A stretch of 64,000 bases of DNA from Carallia brachiata (GCA_021464245.1 JADCRB010000043.1:5326794-5390793); one strand, 5' to 3'. Counted from the stretch's first letter, positions 10,441-23,374 are shown. Notes: generated by a model not told the origin, from the letters alone. Program-made: numbers and translations.

Positions 10441-11338
10441 CGATACAAAAATTAGGTTTGCAGTTTTTATCAACCAACATAGAGAAATTGATAAATCAGG
10501 ACCAACTCGCTGGGTTATTGATCGAATAGGCCCATTGACCGTTTTTCCTCAGGGTAGTAATCCCTCGGGGTTAGTCACAAACCCAGATCAGACCTAGAAC
10601 TAGGTCTCAATCAGATCGGTCTAACAGGCTGGCCCAGTCTAAGTTTGAGAACTATGAAAATAACCCAATTTTAAAGTTACATATTTAAAAGAAACAAAAT
10701 TTATATTGATTAATAAAATTAAGATTTTTCTATCAATTACAACTATGACTATATTATTACATTACTTTTTGAAAATTATATGATTTGAAATTTTAGTTCA
10801 TTTATTTGATTATTTTATTTATAGTTTATTCATTTTATTACTTTAAAATTTTTATATAAACAAAAAAAATTCATATGTTAGATTTCAATATATTATTTAC
10901 TTTGAATCTTAATGATTTGACTTCGTGACAATGTTAAAAAGGATTCACATTTATTTGAGAATTTACAATAATTTTTGTTTTGTCAAAAAAAAAGAGAAAA
11001 TAAAAGTAAAACCTAACAGTTCTGTTAGGAAGGATTGAGACTGTACACAGGAGAGGTAGAAATAAACCTAACTCCAAATACAATTCCAGTAATACGTTTA
11101 GCCCAATACTGAATTTCACAAACCTTGAACCTGCACGCTTCATATGAACTAAGGCTTTTTTGATTTCAATGAACCAAGGCTTTAACTTCTCGGTTCACCC
11201 CGTAGTGGTGGGAATCTTCAAGATTGTTCCTTTTTGTCAAGGTTGGACCTGCTTGTTTTTTGGCCCAAAGCCAGCCTAACAAGAGGCCCTTTTCCATTTT
11301 TGTTTCCAACAAAAATCTCATCACATGTTAGGTGAGAC
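10441..11338. other. Intergenic, nothing recognised
   Basis: AT-rich sequence up to the target site of the first LINE. A minus-strand open frame at 10934-11143 has no recognisable domain and a composition like the surroundings; it is not called as a gene. Confidence 0.55.
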
Positions 11339-11350
11339 ATGATGAATACA
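11339..11350 (+). repeat. Target-site duplication, left copy (LINE 1)
   Basis: The 12 bases atgatgaataca recur exactly at 17253-17264, just after the LINE's A-rich tail. This is the expected mark of target-primed reverse transcription. Confidence 0.85.
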
Positions 11351-11397
11351 ATAATTGTTTAAAAAAAAAAACCATCGAGAGAATTCTCTAAAGACTA

Positions 11398-13105
11398 ATG
11401 ATGGCAGCGAATATTGGTGACTCTTCGACGTCCATAAAAAAAGTTGACTAGTTGGAAAGGAGCAATAAAAAGGTTAAGTTTTCATCGTTTTCTTAGGATA
11501 CGAGGTCGCTAGTATCGTCTATCTCAGAGGGAGACTCAGTGGAATCCAATTTGCAGAGCCAAAAAATGGTTTCTTACAAAGACGCCTTTCTATCTACTAT
11601 ACGATGCTCATATTAGGGTGAGGGTGTTGATTTTATGGAGCAAGATGGTGATACAAACTCTCTGTTCAATGATGACGAGGGACGATTGAGTGATGTTCCT
11701 AAGCTAGCTTTGAAGGCGATTAAGAAAGGAGCGATCTATGAGCCATGGCGACGTACACTCATTGTTGAGGTCTTGGGGCGCAGCGTTGGGTATGTATTTT
11801 TCCAGAGAAGGTTGACACAAATGTGGTCGCTGCAAGGTTGATTCACATTGATTGATCTTGGCAATAACTTTTTTCTAGTTCAGTTCCAAGACTCAACAGA
11901 CTATGATTTTGTGTTGCAAGGAGTCCATGGCTTGGGGTAGGCCATTTTCTCACTATTCGACGGTGGCAACATGATTTTGATCCAGATACGGCAAACATTG
12001 ATCGTGTTACAGCCTACGCGCATGTACCTAAGCTACCGGTGGAATATTGTAATATGAGTATTATGTGTTGATTGGGTAATCTGATTGGTAAGTCAGTTAA
12101 GGTGGATACCACAACCTTGGAGGTAACTAGAGGAAATTATGCTAAGATATGCGTTGAACTTGATCTTTCCAAATTGCCAGTCACACGTTATGAAGTTGGT
12201 AGGAACATTCGACGTGTAGAGTGTGAAGGTATTTAGCTTGTGTGCTTTGATTGTGGGAGGTATGGTCATCCTTCTGGGGCTTGTAAGGAGAGTGCCTTCC
12301 TAGCTCAGAACCAAGTGATGGTCGATGAGACAAAGGGTCAGGGGCCAGAACAATCTGAGGCCTACGGGCCATGAATGTTTGCTCCAAGATGAACTCGTCG
12401 AGGTAACACTTATCACTCCTGTTAGGTAGCAGGGAACGCTGGTGTCGCTTAGGATCCAGTAAAGTCCAAGTTAGGGGGCTCAAGGTTTGCTATGCTATGG
12501 GTAACCTAAAGGAATGGGGAGTTAGTGGCAATGGCGAGGTGGCTGGTGGTGCACAGATGCCAAATGGTGAGGCAAGGCCTAAAGGGGAAAGAAGATGAAG
12601 CGTGAATCGGCCAAGTGGCAGCTAGGGAAAGGGCCAGGGGATGAAACAAGAATCGATTGGAGTGTCAAAGGCAATAAGAATTGGGGTATTATTTGGGGTG
12701 TGTCGGGATTTTAGTACCAGTGCAGGTGGATCTTTGGGATGTGTGTGTCAGTAGAATGTCGAGAATGAGGTGGCTGAGCACCAACTGGCGTAAGGCACTA
12801 AAGCTAGCTTCCAATTTGTTGCCCCCAAGCTGCTTTCTAGACTTGTGGAGCTGGCCAGCTTGCAAATGGGTCAGAACATGCAACTGGACTACGTTGCTTT
12901 GGCTCCGTGGGCTAGCTTGGCAAAATCACTTAGGGGCCTGATTTCACTTGAGGAGGATCAAGTGAATTTTTTGGAATGTGATATTTCTTTTAGGCCCAAT
13001 CCTCTAGACTATCTTCAACGTGGATTATAGGAGTTGGAGGCCCAAGCACTTGAGTTGCAATCCCAGGTTGAGGAAACCCCTCTTGCCAGGGAAGGACAGG
13101 GTGGA
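11398..13105 (+). pseudogene. LINE 1 ORF1 remnant (DUF4283-like, CCHC knuckle)
   Basis: From ATG at 11398 the sequence can be followed in pieces. YEPWRRTLIVEVLGRSVGY followed by LIDLGNNFFLVQF matches the DUF4283 domain common to plant LINE ORF1 proteins, which bind the element RNA. A knuckle, CFDCGRYGHPSGAC, is read at about 12243-12284, preceded by a TAG in place of an amino acid. The remainder to about 13105 is low-conservation linker. Stops and frame changes are frequent, so no protein is expected. Confidence 0.8.
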
Positions 13106-13169
13106 ACCCATGCTTAAAGAACCCCCTTCTGTGGGAGATGCTTAATGAGGGTGTGTATGCCCTTTTCTC

Positions 13170-16100
13170 TTGTTATTATTTTTACTTATGGATTTTTTGG
13201 TATGGAACGTGTATGGTTCAGCTAGTAATAAGTTCATGGGTGTTTTGAAATTGTTCGTCCAAATTCACTGCCTAGCAGTTATTGTTCTTAAGGAACCTAG
13301 AATCAGTGGCACTAAAGCTAACGATATTTGCAAGGAACTTGGTTTCAAGAGGATGTTCTGCCAAGAGACTAATAGATTTAGTGGTGGCATTTGGGTCTTG
13401 TGGGAACTGTCTTGATCTTTTATCTCTATTCTAAAAAACCAAGATCACTTTGTTCATATGAGTGTAACCCTAAAATGTCATGATGTATGGTTTTTTTACG
13501 GCAATCTATGCTAATCCTTATTTTGGTATCCAACAGAAGCTTTGGGAGGAGTTGGAAAGATTGAATCACTCTATCAACCTCCCCTGGCTACTCATAGGGG
13601 ATTTAACTCAATCATTACCTCAAGAAAAGTCGGGGGAGCACTAACAAGGAAACTTTGTTGGGTAAACTTTGCTTCATGGATCAAGGGGATGGCCTTAGTG
13701 GACCTAAGGTTTAGTGGGAATCATTTCACGTGGAGTAGGGGTAAGACGCAGTGAACTTGTGTCTCATGCAGGCTTGACTGAGGCCTCTGCAACATTCAGT
13801 GGAGGTCTTTATGACCAGACGCATCCATTCGGCATGTAGTTTGGGTGCAATCAGATTATTGTCCACTGTTTCTCAAATTGTCTCTGGCCAAGAGTGATAT
13901 CATTGGTCAATGCCCTTTCACTTCTAGGGTGCATGGCTAGTCCATGATTAGTTTCATGATTTAGTGCGTAGTAACTAGAATGGTATGAATCCTTTGCCTA
14001 TGGAGCTAGGAAGATTAAAATCAATTCTCTAGGCTTGGAACCAGGATGGTTTTGGTAATATATTTCATAAGAAGAAGCATCTGTTTGCAAGGTTAAATGG
14101 GTGTCAATTTGCGCTATTGAGGTCCTTTTCCCATAATCTACTTTGTTTGGAGCAGAAATCACAGGCATAGCTTGAGGAAATTCACAAACAAGAGGAACTG
14201 CAATAGTTCAAAAAATTGCAAGCTAGATAGTTTTAAGATGGAAATCAGAATACAAGGAATTTCCACTCAAAAAAATCATTAGACGCAAAAAGAATCGCAT
14301 TAAGGCATTACGTAGTAAATTTCAGTAAATAGGTCGGGATGAGGATGCTTTGAAGCAACTTGCAAGCTCTTATTTTTAATGATAACAATACATGCTTTGA
14401 CTTCCCTTTGAGGATTTAAACAACATTTCCCTATTGAGGTTGATAGTTTGATGAGGCCCTTTGATAAAGCCAAGGTTAGGACTGCTTTGTTCACAATGGA
14501 CTCATTTAAGGCCCCAAGATTAGATGGCTTTTAGCCACTATTCTTCCAGAGAATGTGGGATGTTGTTAGCGACTTTTGGGTTTGATTTGTGATGATTAAA
14601 CTACACGGATCCCCTTTACCATCAAAAGTCAATGCCACGCTATTGGTCTTAATCCCTACATGTGATGTTCCTTAGAGGATTATGGACTTCTGCCTTATTG
14701 GCCTTTGTAACGTGAGTTACAAAGTGATTACAAAAGTGATTGCCAACAGGCTCAAACGGTTTTGCCTTAATGGATATTGCCTACATAGTTGAGCTTTGTC
14801 CCTGGACGGCATATCACCAATAATATCATTCTCTTACAGGAAGAGCTTCATTTTATGAAAGGCCTCAAGCGCAAGCCATGTTGGATGGTGCTCAAGCTAG
14901 ACCTAGAAAATGCATATGATCGCCTCCAATGGGATTTCATTAGAGATACGCAAATTGAACTCTCCCTGCTGAGCTCTTGGGTGTCCTTGATTATGACATG
15001 TGTCTTTACTTCTTCAGTACAGCTCCTTTGGAATGGGGGAGATCACATAATCCTTTGTTCCTTCTCATGGAATTAGATAAGGGAATCCCCTCTCGCTGCA
15101 TTTCTTTGTTTTGTGAATTGAGAGGCTTGCGCATTTGATCTAGCATAGGGTCAATTTGAGGAACTGGAACTCGATAGTGTTGTTAAAGTAAGCTCTGAGA
15201 CTTTCCCATTTGTTCTTCACAGGCGATAGATGCAGGTTATTAATCATTGCCTTCATGTTTTCTACGGCAGTGCGGGCCAAAAGGTTAGCAAGTCAAAATC
15301 CTAGCTTTTTGTTTTTAAAAATGTTTCCCACGCCTTGGCAAGAGAGTTGAGCTTTGAAGCAGATATTGGACTAACAAAATATTTGGAATGCTACTTCGGT
15401 ATGCCCACTCTTAATGGTCGAGTAACCACTACTACATATAAGGAATTGTTAGATCAGGTCCAGAAGAAACTGACATGATGCAAAGCACATGTAATAGCTT
15501 TGTGTAAGAAATTAGATCGATGTAATAGGAACTTCCTATAGGGCGGTTTGGAATCGAGTAAGAAGACTCATTTGCTTAGTTGGAAGACTGTGTGTTATCC
15601 GAAACAAGTTGAAGGACTTGGCGTCAAAAAGTTACAATTGGCTAATAAGGCCCTGCTAGGGAAACTAAGTTGGAAATTCTTGACAGACAAGTAGAGTTTG
15701 TGGGTGCATATCATGCAAGCCAAGTACTACAAAAATGGACTAGTAGAGCTTCAACCAAAGAAGGTAGCCTCTCATACCTGGAGGAGTATGGTTGGAACAA
15801 GGGACATGCTATCTATAAATGTGAGGTGGTTGGGTTAGGGATGGTCAACAAACAAAATTTTGGTATGATAACCGGTTGGGCTCGGGGCTTTAAATCAATA
15901 TGCACTTCTCCCATCGCCAGATGAGGAGTCCTAGAAAACAGCTGCTCAGTATTGGATCCCAACAGGGGATGGAATTGGGTTATCTTGAGCCACTTACTTC
16001 TGCAAAATAAATTTCAGGAAATTGTGTTGGCATGTCTACCGTCTCAAGCAAATAAACTAGATATTTTGGCTTGGAAACATAGTGTAGATGGTTCTTTCTC

Positions 16101-17207
16101 AGTTAGAACAACATACAATTCTTTCTTTCCAGCTCAAAAGCCTTTTATTGCGCTTCTATTATAGAAGCAACTCTGTAAGATGAAGTGCCCTGAGAAGGTG
16201 AAGTGCTTTTTATGGCAGGACTTACATGGAAAAATACTCTACAATTATGAACGATGGTAGAGGGGTATGGGTGATTCTAATGCTTGTTCACTTTGTAGGA
16301 CGGGGCTGGAGACATTATTGCATCTACTACAAGACTGTCGGAAAGCAGCGTGCTTGTGGAAGGAGTTGGTGCACTTGGATCATAAAGTCAGTTTCTTTTA
16401 AGAAGATGCCTATGAATGGTTGAAGTTGAATCTATTAGACAAGAGTAGGGGAACCGAAGCGAGGGGTTGGCCTATCCTTTTTGCCTCAACTTGCTAGTTC
16501 ATATGGTAGTGGTGTAACGATCAAGTCCTATCAGAGAAGTCAATTCCTAAGTATCATGCTCCTGCAATTATTAAATGTGTTAAGGAATGTCGTAATGCAA
16601 TGGGAAGTATTGGCAAAAGTCACGGACAAACGAAGGCACCAAGGGTGGAGATGTTTGTGGGACAACAATTTCTGACTTTGATGTGGTGAAGCTAAATACG
16701 AATGGAGCCTTGCTAGGTAATCCTAGCCACGCAAGACCTAGTGGGCTTATGAAGGACTATCGAGGCTTATGGCTTAAAGTGTTCTCCATGAGTATTGGAC
16801 ATTGTATAGCTTTTGTCACCCAACTTGAACTATATATAAGGGGTTGGAGATGGCTTGGTAGCTAGGTATTCAGAATTTATAGCTCGAAGTAGATTCCCAG
16901 CTAGCTATACAGGTGCTTCACAAAGGGGACCGTTCTACACACCTCAATGCTAACCTGATATAGTTGCCATGAGTTGCTTGCTAAAAGTTGGACAGTCCAC
17001 ATTTCCAACGTTTATAGGGAAGATAACCAAACTACAAACTGGTTGGCTAACTATGGATTACAATTTCCTTATGGTTTACATGAGTTTGTTTGCCATCTAA
17101 CAGATATGCACTTGATTTTGCTCGCCACGATCGAGGTAGTGCCTGCTAGCCTCGTATGCGAGGTTAGGGTAACTAGACATGAGGATGAGTTTTGTTTTGT
17201 TTGTTAG
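13170..17207 (+). pseudogene. LINE 1 ORF2 remnant (endonuclease, RT, zf-RVT, RNase H)
   Basis: The endonuclease start reads FLVWNVYGSASNKFMGVLK and later GGIWVLWE and PWLLIGD. The RT region gives FVPGRHITNNIILLQE and KLDLENAYDRLQWDFI at about 14790-14945. Its catalytic box near 15210 reads FTGD where active elements have FADD, so the polymerase is dead at that residue as well as by frame. Zinc-finger and RNase H remnants follow, the latter starting VKLNTNGALLGNP at about 16683. All parts lie on the plus strand in the right order, in different frames. The ORF2 product would cut target DNA and copy the RNA. Confidence 0.85.
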
Positions 17208-17252
17208 GTATAACAGTCTACCCTTAGGGAAAAAAAACAAAAAACAAAAGAA

Positions 17253-17264
17253 ATGATGAATACA
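17253..17264 (+). repeat. Target-site duplication, right copy (LINE 1)
   Basis: The sequence atgatgaataca is identical to 11339-11350. Confidence 0.85.
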
Positions 17265-19179
17265 TGTCTTTGATTTCCATATTGATGAAGTTCCAAATTG
17301 TGGCATGAGCCATAACTGTTTTTTTTATCTAGCATATTATGCAATGTGTTCAGTGTAATTTTTTTATGATAAATTTGTTATTTTAACCTCTACTTTATTA
17401 TTCCAAACAAAAATAATGCTCTTTCTGCATATTAGACGTCAATTCTATTAGTTTTTTTTTTTGGTGCTATAATCTATATAAAGTTTAAGCCAAAGCCCCT
17501 TTTGGCTCATAAATTATTGATTGTTTTAGCTTATAGTTATGAGTAATCCAATAGAACTTTTTAGCTAGAGTGTTAATTATGAATGGCACTCTATGTCTAC
17601 CTTTATTTCTTTTTTTTTTTGGAGTAAGTCTACCATTATTTCTTCAATTTCCAAGCTTACTATCTTGTTTTTTTTTGGAAAGAAAGCTTCCCGACTGTCT
17701 GTTTGATGAATGAAGAACGCTAGTGCTGTAATAGGCTAGTAATTCCTTCTTTCTTTCATTAGACATTGAATAGTGACTATTTGTTTTTTTACTTTTTTTA
17801 TCAAAAAAAGTGTAACGCAGGTATATTGGTCATCGTATCTGCACATCGAGACCAAAGTTCAGCCGTTAGAAGTCCTCATTCAAGCTTCCCCATCGAGAAG
17901 ACTAACTACTGAAGCACTATTAAGTCTGAATGGGTCTCCGCCAAACCTGATTACAATGTTAATGAGTCTACAGCTTAACATTATACTTATATTTAAATCT
18001 CCTTTTATTTGGGGGGAAGTACAAGCATTGAGACTTGAACCAAGGTCGTTGTTGAGAGAGGCACATCGAATTTCCACAGACTACTACTTCCAGTGGTGCG
18101 ATTGTTTGTTGCATCATTATGTTATGCCGCTGGAATAACAGCAATAAAAACCAATAATGTGAAGGGATTGAAATCTTTGAGGTTGAAATACTGTAAATAT
18201 TAAGAGTATAAACATTATGAGTATAAATATTAAGTAATGAAGCTGAAAGAGTACTATATTGAGAGTTTTATACATGTATAAGGTGAGATATGTTAAGTAA
18301 TGTTGCTTTGAAACAACTTTATTTCTTAAATAATTCTTTAATAAATCAATCTTAAATATTTGAAAAAGGGAATTATGGGATATAAATTAATACTGAAAGA
18401 GTCATCAATAATTAAATTATAGAAATAGATTTGGTGAAAGACAATTATAATTTTATTTTTATGCTCTTGTTAAACTACCTCTCTCTTTAGATAACATTTT
18501 ACTCATTTTTTTGAAATTTGAATTAACCATCCGAATTAGAGGCTGAGCTATTAATAAACTTGTGGGGGTAACTGCCCCACTAAAATTATATATATATAAT
18601 TTTGTGTTGTTGTCTCTACTATAGTATTATTTTTGCCCCCACTGATTTTTTTTGCCCTTATAAGCCTATACAGTGACTTTTTTTTTAAATGTATATGTAG
18701 GCTTTTCCTCCACTAAAAAATATTTTTGGATCCACCCCAACCCATACCTTTAAAAAAAAAAATTGCATCAATCATTCAAGCACCACGCCTAGTTATCGTG
18801 ACCACTTCCTTTAGGCCTGCCTTGAGGAAAAGAGTAAAGAGGTTATAATCCAGTCCATAACTTTCTATAAAAAACTCTCACAAGTCATTAACCATGCAGT
18901 CTAGTAGTAAAGTCGCTAGACTTTTAGTTTTAATAGCTAATAATCGAACTCTCATATTGACAAACAAAAAGAAACTTCCAAATTTTTTTTTCAAGTCTCT
19001 AGCTTGAAATCAAAATTTATAGAAGTATGAAGGTAAAATTAACCATCCAATTCAAAACAAACAAATTTAAATGTTATGATTTTTAAGAAAAAATAAAAAA
19101 TAAAAAAAATTTAACCTAAAGTAAATTAACAAATTAATATTGATTTATTGGTATTTTGTTTATAGGTTAATATTAAAAA
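17265..19179. other. Intergenic, AT-rich
   Basis: Mostly poly(T) and poly(A) interrupted sequence. A palindrome around 18583-18604 (aaaattatatatata then its mirror) was noted. An open frame at 17773-18138 has no domain I recognise and sits in sequence that looks like a decayed dispersed repeat. No gene is called. Confidence 0.5.
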
Positions 19180-19440
19180 AAAAATCACCACTTCTACATC
19201 ATATAACAAATCTAGCATATCCTTTAAAAAATAACAAAAATAGCATAATTGAATTAGTTTATAAAAAATCTAGCATACTGTTAATTGACACTAACGGAAT
19301 TCATTAGAACGCACACGTGGCACGTCTACGTGTCAATAATTGGCCATGTAGCGTGTCACGTGTTATTTTAATTTAAAATTAATAAAAAATAAATAAACAA
19401 TAAAAAATATATTTATAATATTTCTAAAATTTTCTCTCTC
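19180..19440 (+). repeat. Dispersed repeat, copy A
   Basis: This about 260-bp block matches the reverse complement of 33900-34120. Shared landmarks are an A-run followed by tcacc, taacaaatctagcat-type sequence, the gtgtcacgtgttattttaat block and the closing ttctctc. It is probably a fragment of a transposon; the family is not recognised. Confidence 0.65.
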
Positions 19441-19974
19441 CTCTTCTTACACCATCCTAATGCCTTCAGAATATTCATACCTCTATTGCAGACCAATTTT
19501 ATCATGGGGTGACTCCATGTCTGTTCGTGCCAAAGTAGAAGACTTAGTCTCTATAGTTAGCTAGTGTTGTAAGTTGTAGTTCTTAGTTTTTAGCTTCTAT
19601 ATTTCCCATCATTATTAGTTCCTAGCCCCCATGTTTCCCATTAGTTATGCATATTGAGGACAATACACTTAGTTGTTTGATTTTTGTGGTACAAGAGCCT
19701 ATTAAGGCTTGAATGTTGATGAATAAAGGCACCAATCATTATTCAACAAATTATCTTCATTGCTTTTCAGCAATTTCATGCTTCCCTAGTTCAAAAACGA
19801 TCAAAATAGCTCGCTCACATTCAGCTAGGCAACAAGGTGGTCGACAAGGCCATATGTCCGATCCTAACCATAACAACCTCGCATAAAAATTAAACAACAC
19901 CATGATTTGGAGTATTAAATGTGCCAAAAAAATGATTTGGAGTGTTAAACCCCCCTATAACTACCCAATTCAAT
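19441..19974. other. Intergenic, nothing recognised
   Basis: No open frame or repeat could be supported here. It leads into the inverted Athila-type LTR fragment. Confidence 0.5.
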
Positions 19975-20510
19975 TATTTGGTTTGTGTCCATATTAAAGT
20001 TAGAAAATCATGTAAAAGTGGCCAGTCAATTGCAAGTACTAAACACAATATCATATACTAACAAAATCCAAATCAAACCAATTCAATCAAAACCCTAAAA
20101 ATCACATCCATATGTCTAGCTTCCTCAAGGCCTTAGTAAAAAGAGTTTAGCTACTCATAATATAAAAGGTAACAATTAATCTTAACAAAGACATAGTATG
20201 TAATGAATAATAGAGGAAAACAAATATGATTTCACCCTTGGATGTTTTTGTGCTTTCCCTTTTCTTTGTTCTCTTCTTTCGGCTTTCTCTTGAGAGTGTT
20301 TTTCTTTTCATTCTAGCCGTCTGAAGATACAACTAAGTGCTCTATAAAAATTCTCCAGCTGACTCTTTTTATAAGAAAACCTTCTCATCCTAAAATTTAG
20401 AAGCCTTGAAAATCCTAAGAAGGAAGACTTTAATATCTTTCTTTTAACCAAGTAGAGTCCTAGTAGGGTTGAAATAGGTTTGGGCTTCAACTGATTGCAT
20501 CCAAACCTAT
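19975..20510 (-). repeat. Inverted Athila-type LTR fragment, left part
   Basis: The reverse complement matches the LTR at 30853-32158 over about 31150-31575. Examples are gccttagtaaaaagagttta, the tattcattacatac block and gggcttcaactgattgcatc. The missing front part of this LTR is found at 26712-26940, so one LTR has been split by what lies between. Confidence 0.8.
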
Positions 20511-20527
20511 TTCAACTCTAAAAGGTT

Positions 20528-20582
20528 AAAAATCACAATCAATGCTTCGAGGCGTGGGAACAAAGCATTGATTGTGATTTTT
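20528..20582. repeat. Perfect 20-bp inverted repeat at the 5' end of Gypsy copy 2
   Basis: The arms 20528-20547 and 20563-20582 are exact reverse complements around a 15-base loop. The right arm belongs to the element's leader, since it is also found, inverted, next to copy 1 at 3078-3097. The loop bases cgaggcgtggga are identical to the gag coding sequence of the same element at 21299-21310. This looks like filler made at a rearrangement breakpoint. Confidence 0.85.
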
Positions 20583-20804
20583 GTTATTTTTGTTTGCTTT
20601 ATTTTTTGTTTTGTTCATTAGCTGTTAGATTTAGCTTAGCTTTAGTTTTATTTATTTAGTTTAAATTTTTGGTTTGCTTGTTTATTTTTCCGTGATTCTA
20701 GGTAGTGCATGCAATTGTGATCATATAAGAGCACTAATCTTCTTCCCTTGAACCTTGAGATCGAATGATTTTGTCGATAGAACCGGATATTAAAACGCGT
20801 AGAG

Positions 20805-22260
20805 ATGGCTGAAAGAGTGGGTGACAGGGATGGTCAGATTATAGAAGATCAAGCACTCAATAATGAATAGGGGGTGAGGAAGCAGGCTAGAATTAGCATG
20901 AAGGACATCCAAAGGCCTGTAATTGGTCATTCACCATCTTGCATCAGACTGAATATGGCAGCTTGCAACTATGAGCTTAAGACCATGTTCTTTAACATGT
21001 TACCATCGTTTCATGGTCTACTAATTGAGGACCCACTTACTTTCTTGCGGGACTTCTACAGCACGATAGAGACTTTTCCTTTTGGAAGATGTTCAGAGGA
21101 TGAGTTGAAGATGAGATGCTTCATTTACTCCCTCAAAGATAAGGCGAAGAGTTTGCTCATTAATCTGCCAGAGGGATCACTTACTACATGAGAGCAAATC
21201 TATAATAAGTTTATGCTGAAATTTTACTCTCCTCAGAAAACTGCAGAGCTTCAGAACAAAATTTGTTCCTTTTCAAAAATGGATGTTGAGCCCTTTCACG
21301 AGGCGTGGGAGAGGTTAAAAATGCTTCTAGTACAGTGCCCACACCATCAATTTTCCAAGCCCCTCCAGATGCAATTCTTCTACGATGGTCTTGTAGCAAT
21401 TCTCAGATGTTGGTGAATTCGGCAGCTGGAGGGTATATGGGTAATAAGTCAGTAGATGAGTTGTATAATATTTATGAACTACTAGCTGATAACTCCCAAC
21501 ATAAAGCTATCAGAGGGCTTAGAGCTAGACCTTATGAGATATCTTCACACGTTAATATGGCATCCAAGATAGATGACCTATCTCAGTAAGTGAAGTTATT
21601 ATTGAGTAGAAACTTGATGCAGATGGAACAATACTCTTATTGTGGATGTTTTGGACATACCAAAGCTCTTTGCATGCATAGAGACTTAGGCTAGTCGGTG
21701 GAAGAGATCAATTATGCTAGAGCTTATGCTGGAGAACAGCAGAAGAATGACCCATTCTCCAACACCTATAACTCGGGATGGTGTAACCATCCAAATTTTG
21801 GCTGGAAAGAGCATGGAAGTACAAGGCAAGTAGTACCACCAGGGTTTCAGCAGCAGAGACCCCAATTTTAAGGTCAACAATCTCAACCTCAAGAGAAGAA
21901 GCCACAGATAGAAGACATGTTCATGCAGTATATGTCAAAAATGGATGAGAGAATGACACAACAAGGTGCTGAGCTGAGGAAACTGAATCTAAAAATTGAT
22001 CAAGTTGCATCCACTCACCAAGCCTTGATTCATACTTTGGAAGTACAGGTGGGTCAACTTGCCAAAGCAATTTCGACTAGGAGTCAAGGTCAACTCCCTA
22101 GTAATACTGAGATGAATCCAAAGAAGAGTGCTTTAGCCATTGCATTGAGAAGTGGGAAGGTGGTAGGAAATCCTGATGATGCTCAACAAAATTACAAGCC
22201 CACAGAATATGGTGACAAAGAGGAGGAACCTGTGCAAGAGAAAGCTAAGGATGATGAATA
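20805..22260 (+). pseudogene. Gag with degenerate zinc knuckle, copy 2
   Basis: It starts at ATG 20805 (MAERVGDRDG), one residue pattern away from copy 1. Stops at 20868 and 21189 and a frame change near 21410 break it. The capsid core LPSFHGLLIEDPLTFLRDFY and EPFHEAWERLK is clear. The zinc knuckle reads YSYCGCFGHTKALC: the first Cys of CX2CX4HX4C has become Tyr. The linker MDERMTQQGAELRKLNLKIDQ follows at about 21941 in a heptad-like pattern. The segment ends at a TAG at 22258, where copy 1 reads on. Confidence 0.85.
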
Positions 22261-23374
22261 GGGAAGGCAAGACAACATTGAGGAGCCAGTGTCACCCACT
22301 CCTCCCCCAGAAGTCAAACCATATGTTCCGTCAATCCCATTTTCCAATAGGCTGAAGAAGATGAATGAGGACAAAAATTTTCTTAAGTTTTTGGACATGT
22401 TTAAGAAGATCCACATCAACATTCCTTTTGCAGAGGTAATTGCACAGATGCCAAATTATGCAAACTTCTTAAAAGAGATCATATCGAACAAGAGGAAACA
22501 TGAGGAAAATGTCACAGTTACCTTAATTGAGGAGTGTAGTGCTATTCTTCAAACTAAACTACCTCCTAAGTTAAAGGGCCCTAGGGACTTTTACTATCTC
22601 TTGTACTGTTGGTAGTTTAGATATTAATCATTGTTTATGTGACTTAGGAGCCAGCATTAATTTGATGCCTTTATCACTTTTCAAGAGGCAAAAAATAGAA
22701 GAACTGGAGCCAACCTTAGTGTCCTTGCAGCTTGCTGACTGGTCCATCAAGTATCTATATAGAAAGATCGAGGATGTGTTAGTTAAAGTGGGAAAATTCT
22801 ATTTCCCAACTGATTTTTTGGTGTTGGATATGGACGAAGATGTAGACATCCTGATAATCTTAGAGAGGTTGTTCCTAGCCACTGGTAAGGCGCTCATCGA
22901 TGTAGAGCAAGGAAAGCTAACATTCCGAGTAGGAAAAGAAGAGCATGTATTCCACGTATTCAAAACACATTGAAGAGTCTATCACTCGAGGATACATGCT
23001 TCACGGTGGAAACATTGAAGCCACCAAAAGAGGACCCACTCAAGATGCTATTTGAGCAACTTATCCTAGAGGCAAAATCGAGTCAAACACCTTCCATTGC
23101 ATAGCCAACTCCATTAGACTTAAAGTAGCCTTCTCTTCTTTTAGAGTATAATTCTCTTGGAAGTGACTTCAAGAAGGGAGAGAAAGTGCTTCTCTATGAT
23201 GCTTACAGTGGGACAATCCCATGGAAGCGTAAAAAAAGGCAATTATTAGGACCATTCACAGTGCGCAAGGTGTATTCTCAAGGAGCATTCGATATTTGGA
23301 GTGAAAAATCTCAGGTGATTAAGGTTCACAGAGGCAACTTAAGGCCTCATCCTCTTTTTGATCATCCTCTTTAA
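22261..23374 (+). pseudogene. Protease and pol C-terminal tail, copy 2
   Basis: The protease carries CDLGASINLMPLSLF at about 22637-22682. The C-terminal motif ILGRPFLATG of copy 1 appears here as ILERLFLATG, a loss of conserved Gly and Pro. A frame change lies near 22600 and another after 22970. The tail at 23186-23374 (YDAYSGTIPWKRKKRQLLGPFTVRKVY, then KVHRGNLRPH) again follows the protease with no enzyme domains between. The shared structure of copies 1 and 2 shows the internal deletion is older than both insertions. Confidence 0.8.

Larger units (their letters stand above)
11351..17252 (+). mobile_element. LINE (L1-type, with ORF1 and RNase H), full length but decayed
   Basis: The element is bounded by the 12-bp duplication and ends in an A-rich tail (about 17229-17252). 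It holds an ORF1-like region with a zinc knuckle and an ORF2 region with endonuclease, RT, zf-RVT and RNase H, all broken by many stops and frameshifts. Because ORF1 and leader sequence are present between matching duplications, it was probably inserted at full length, about 5.9 kb. Confidence 0.9.

Noticed and set aside
17773..18138. Plus-strand 121-codon frame
   Set aside because: No recognisable domain, AT-driven composition, and similarity in style to decayed dispersed repeats.
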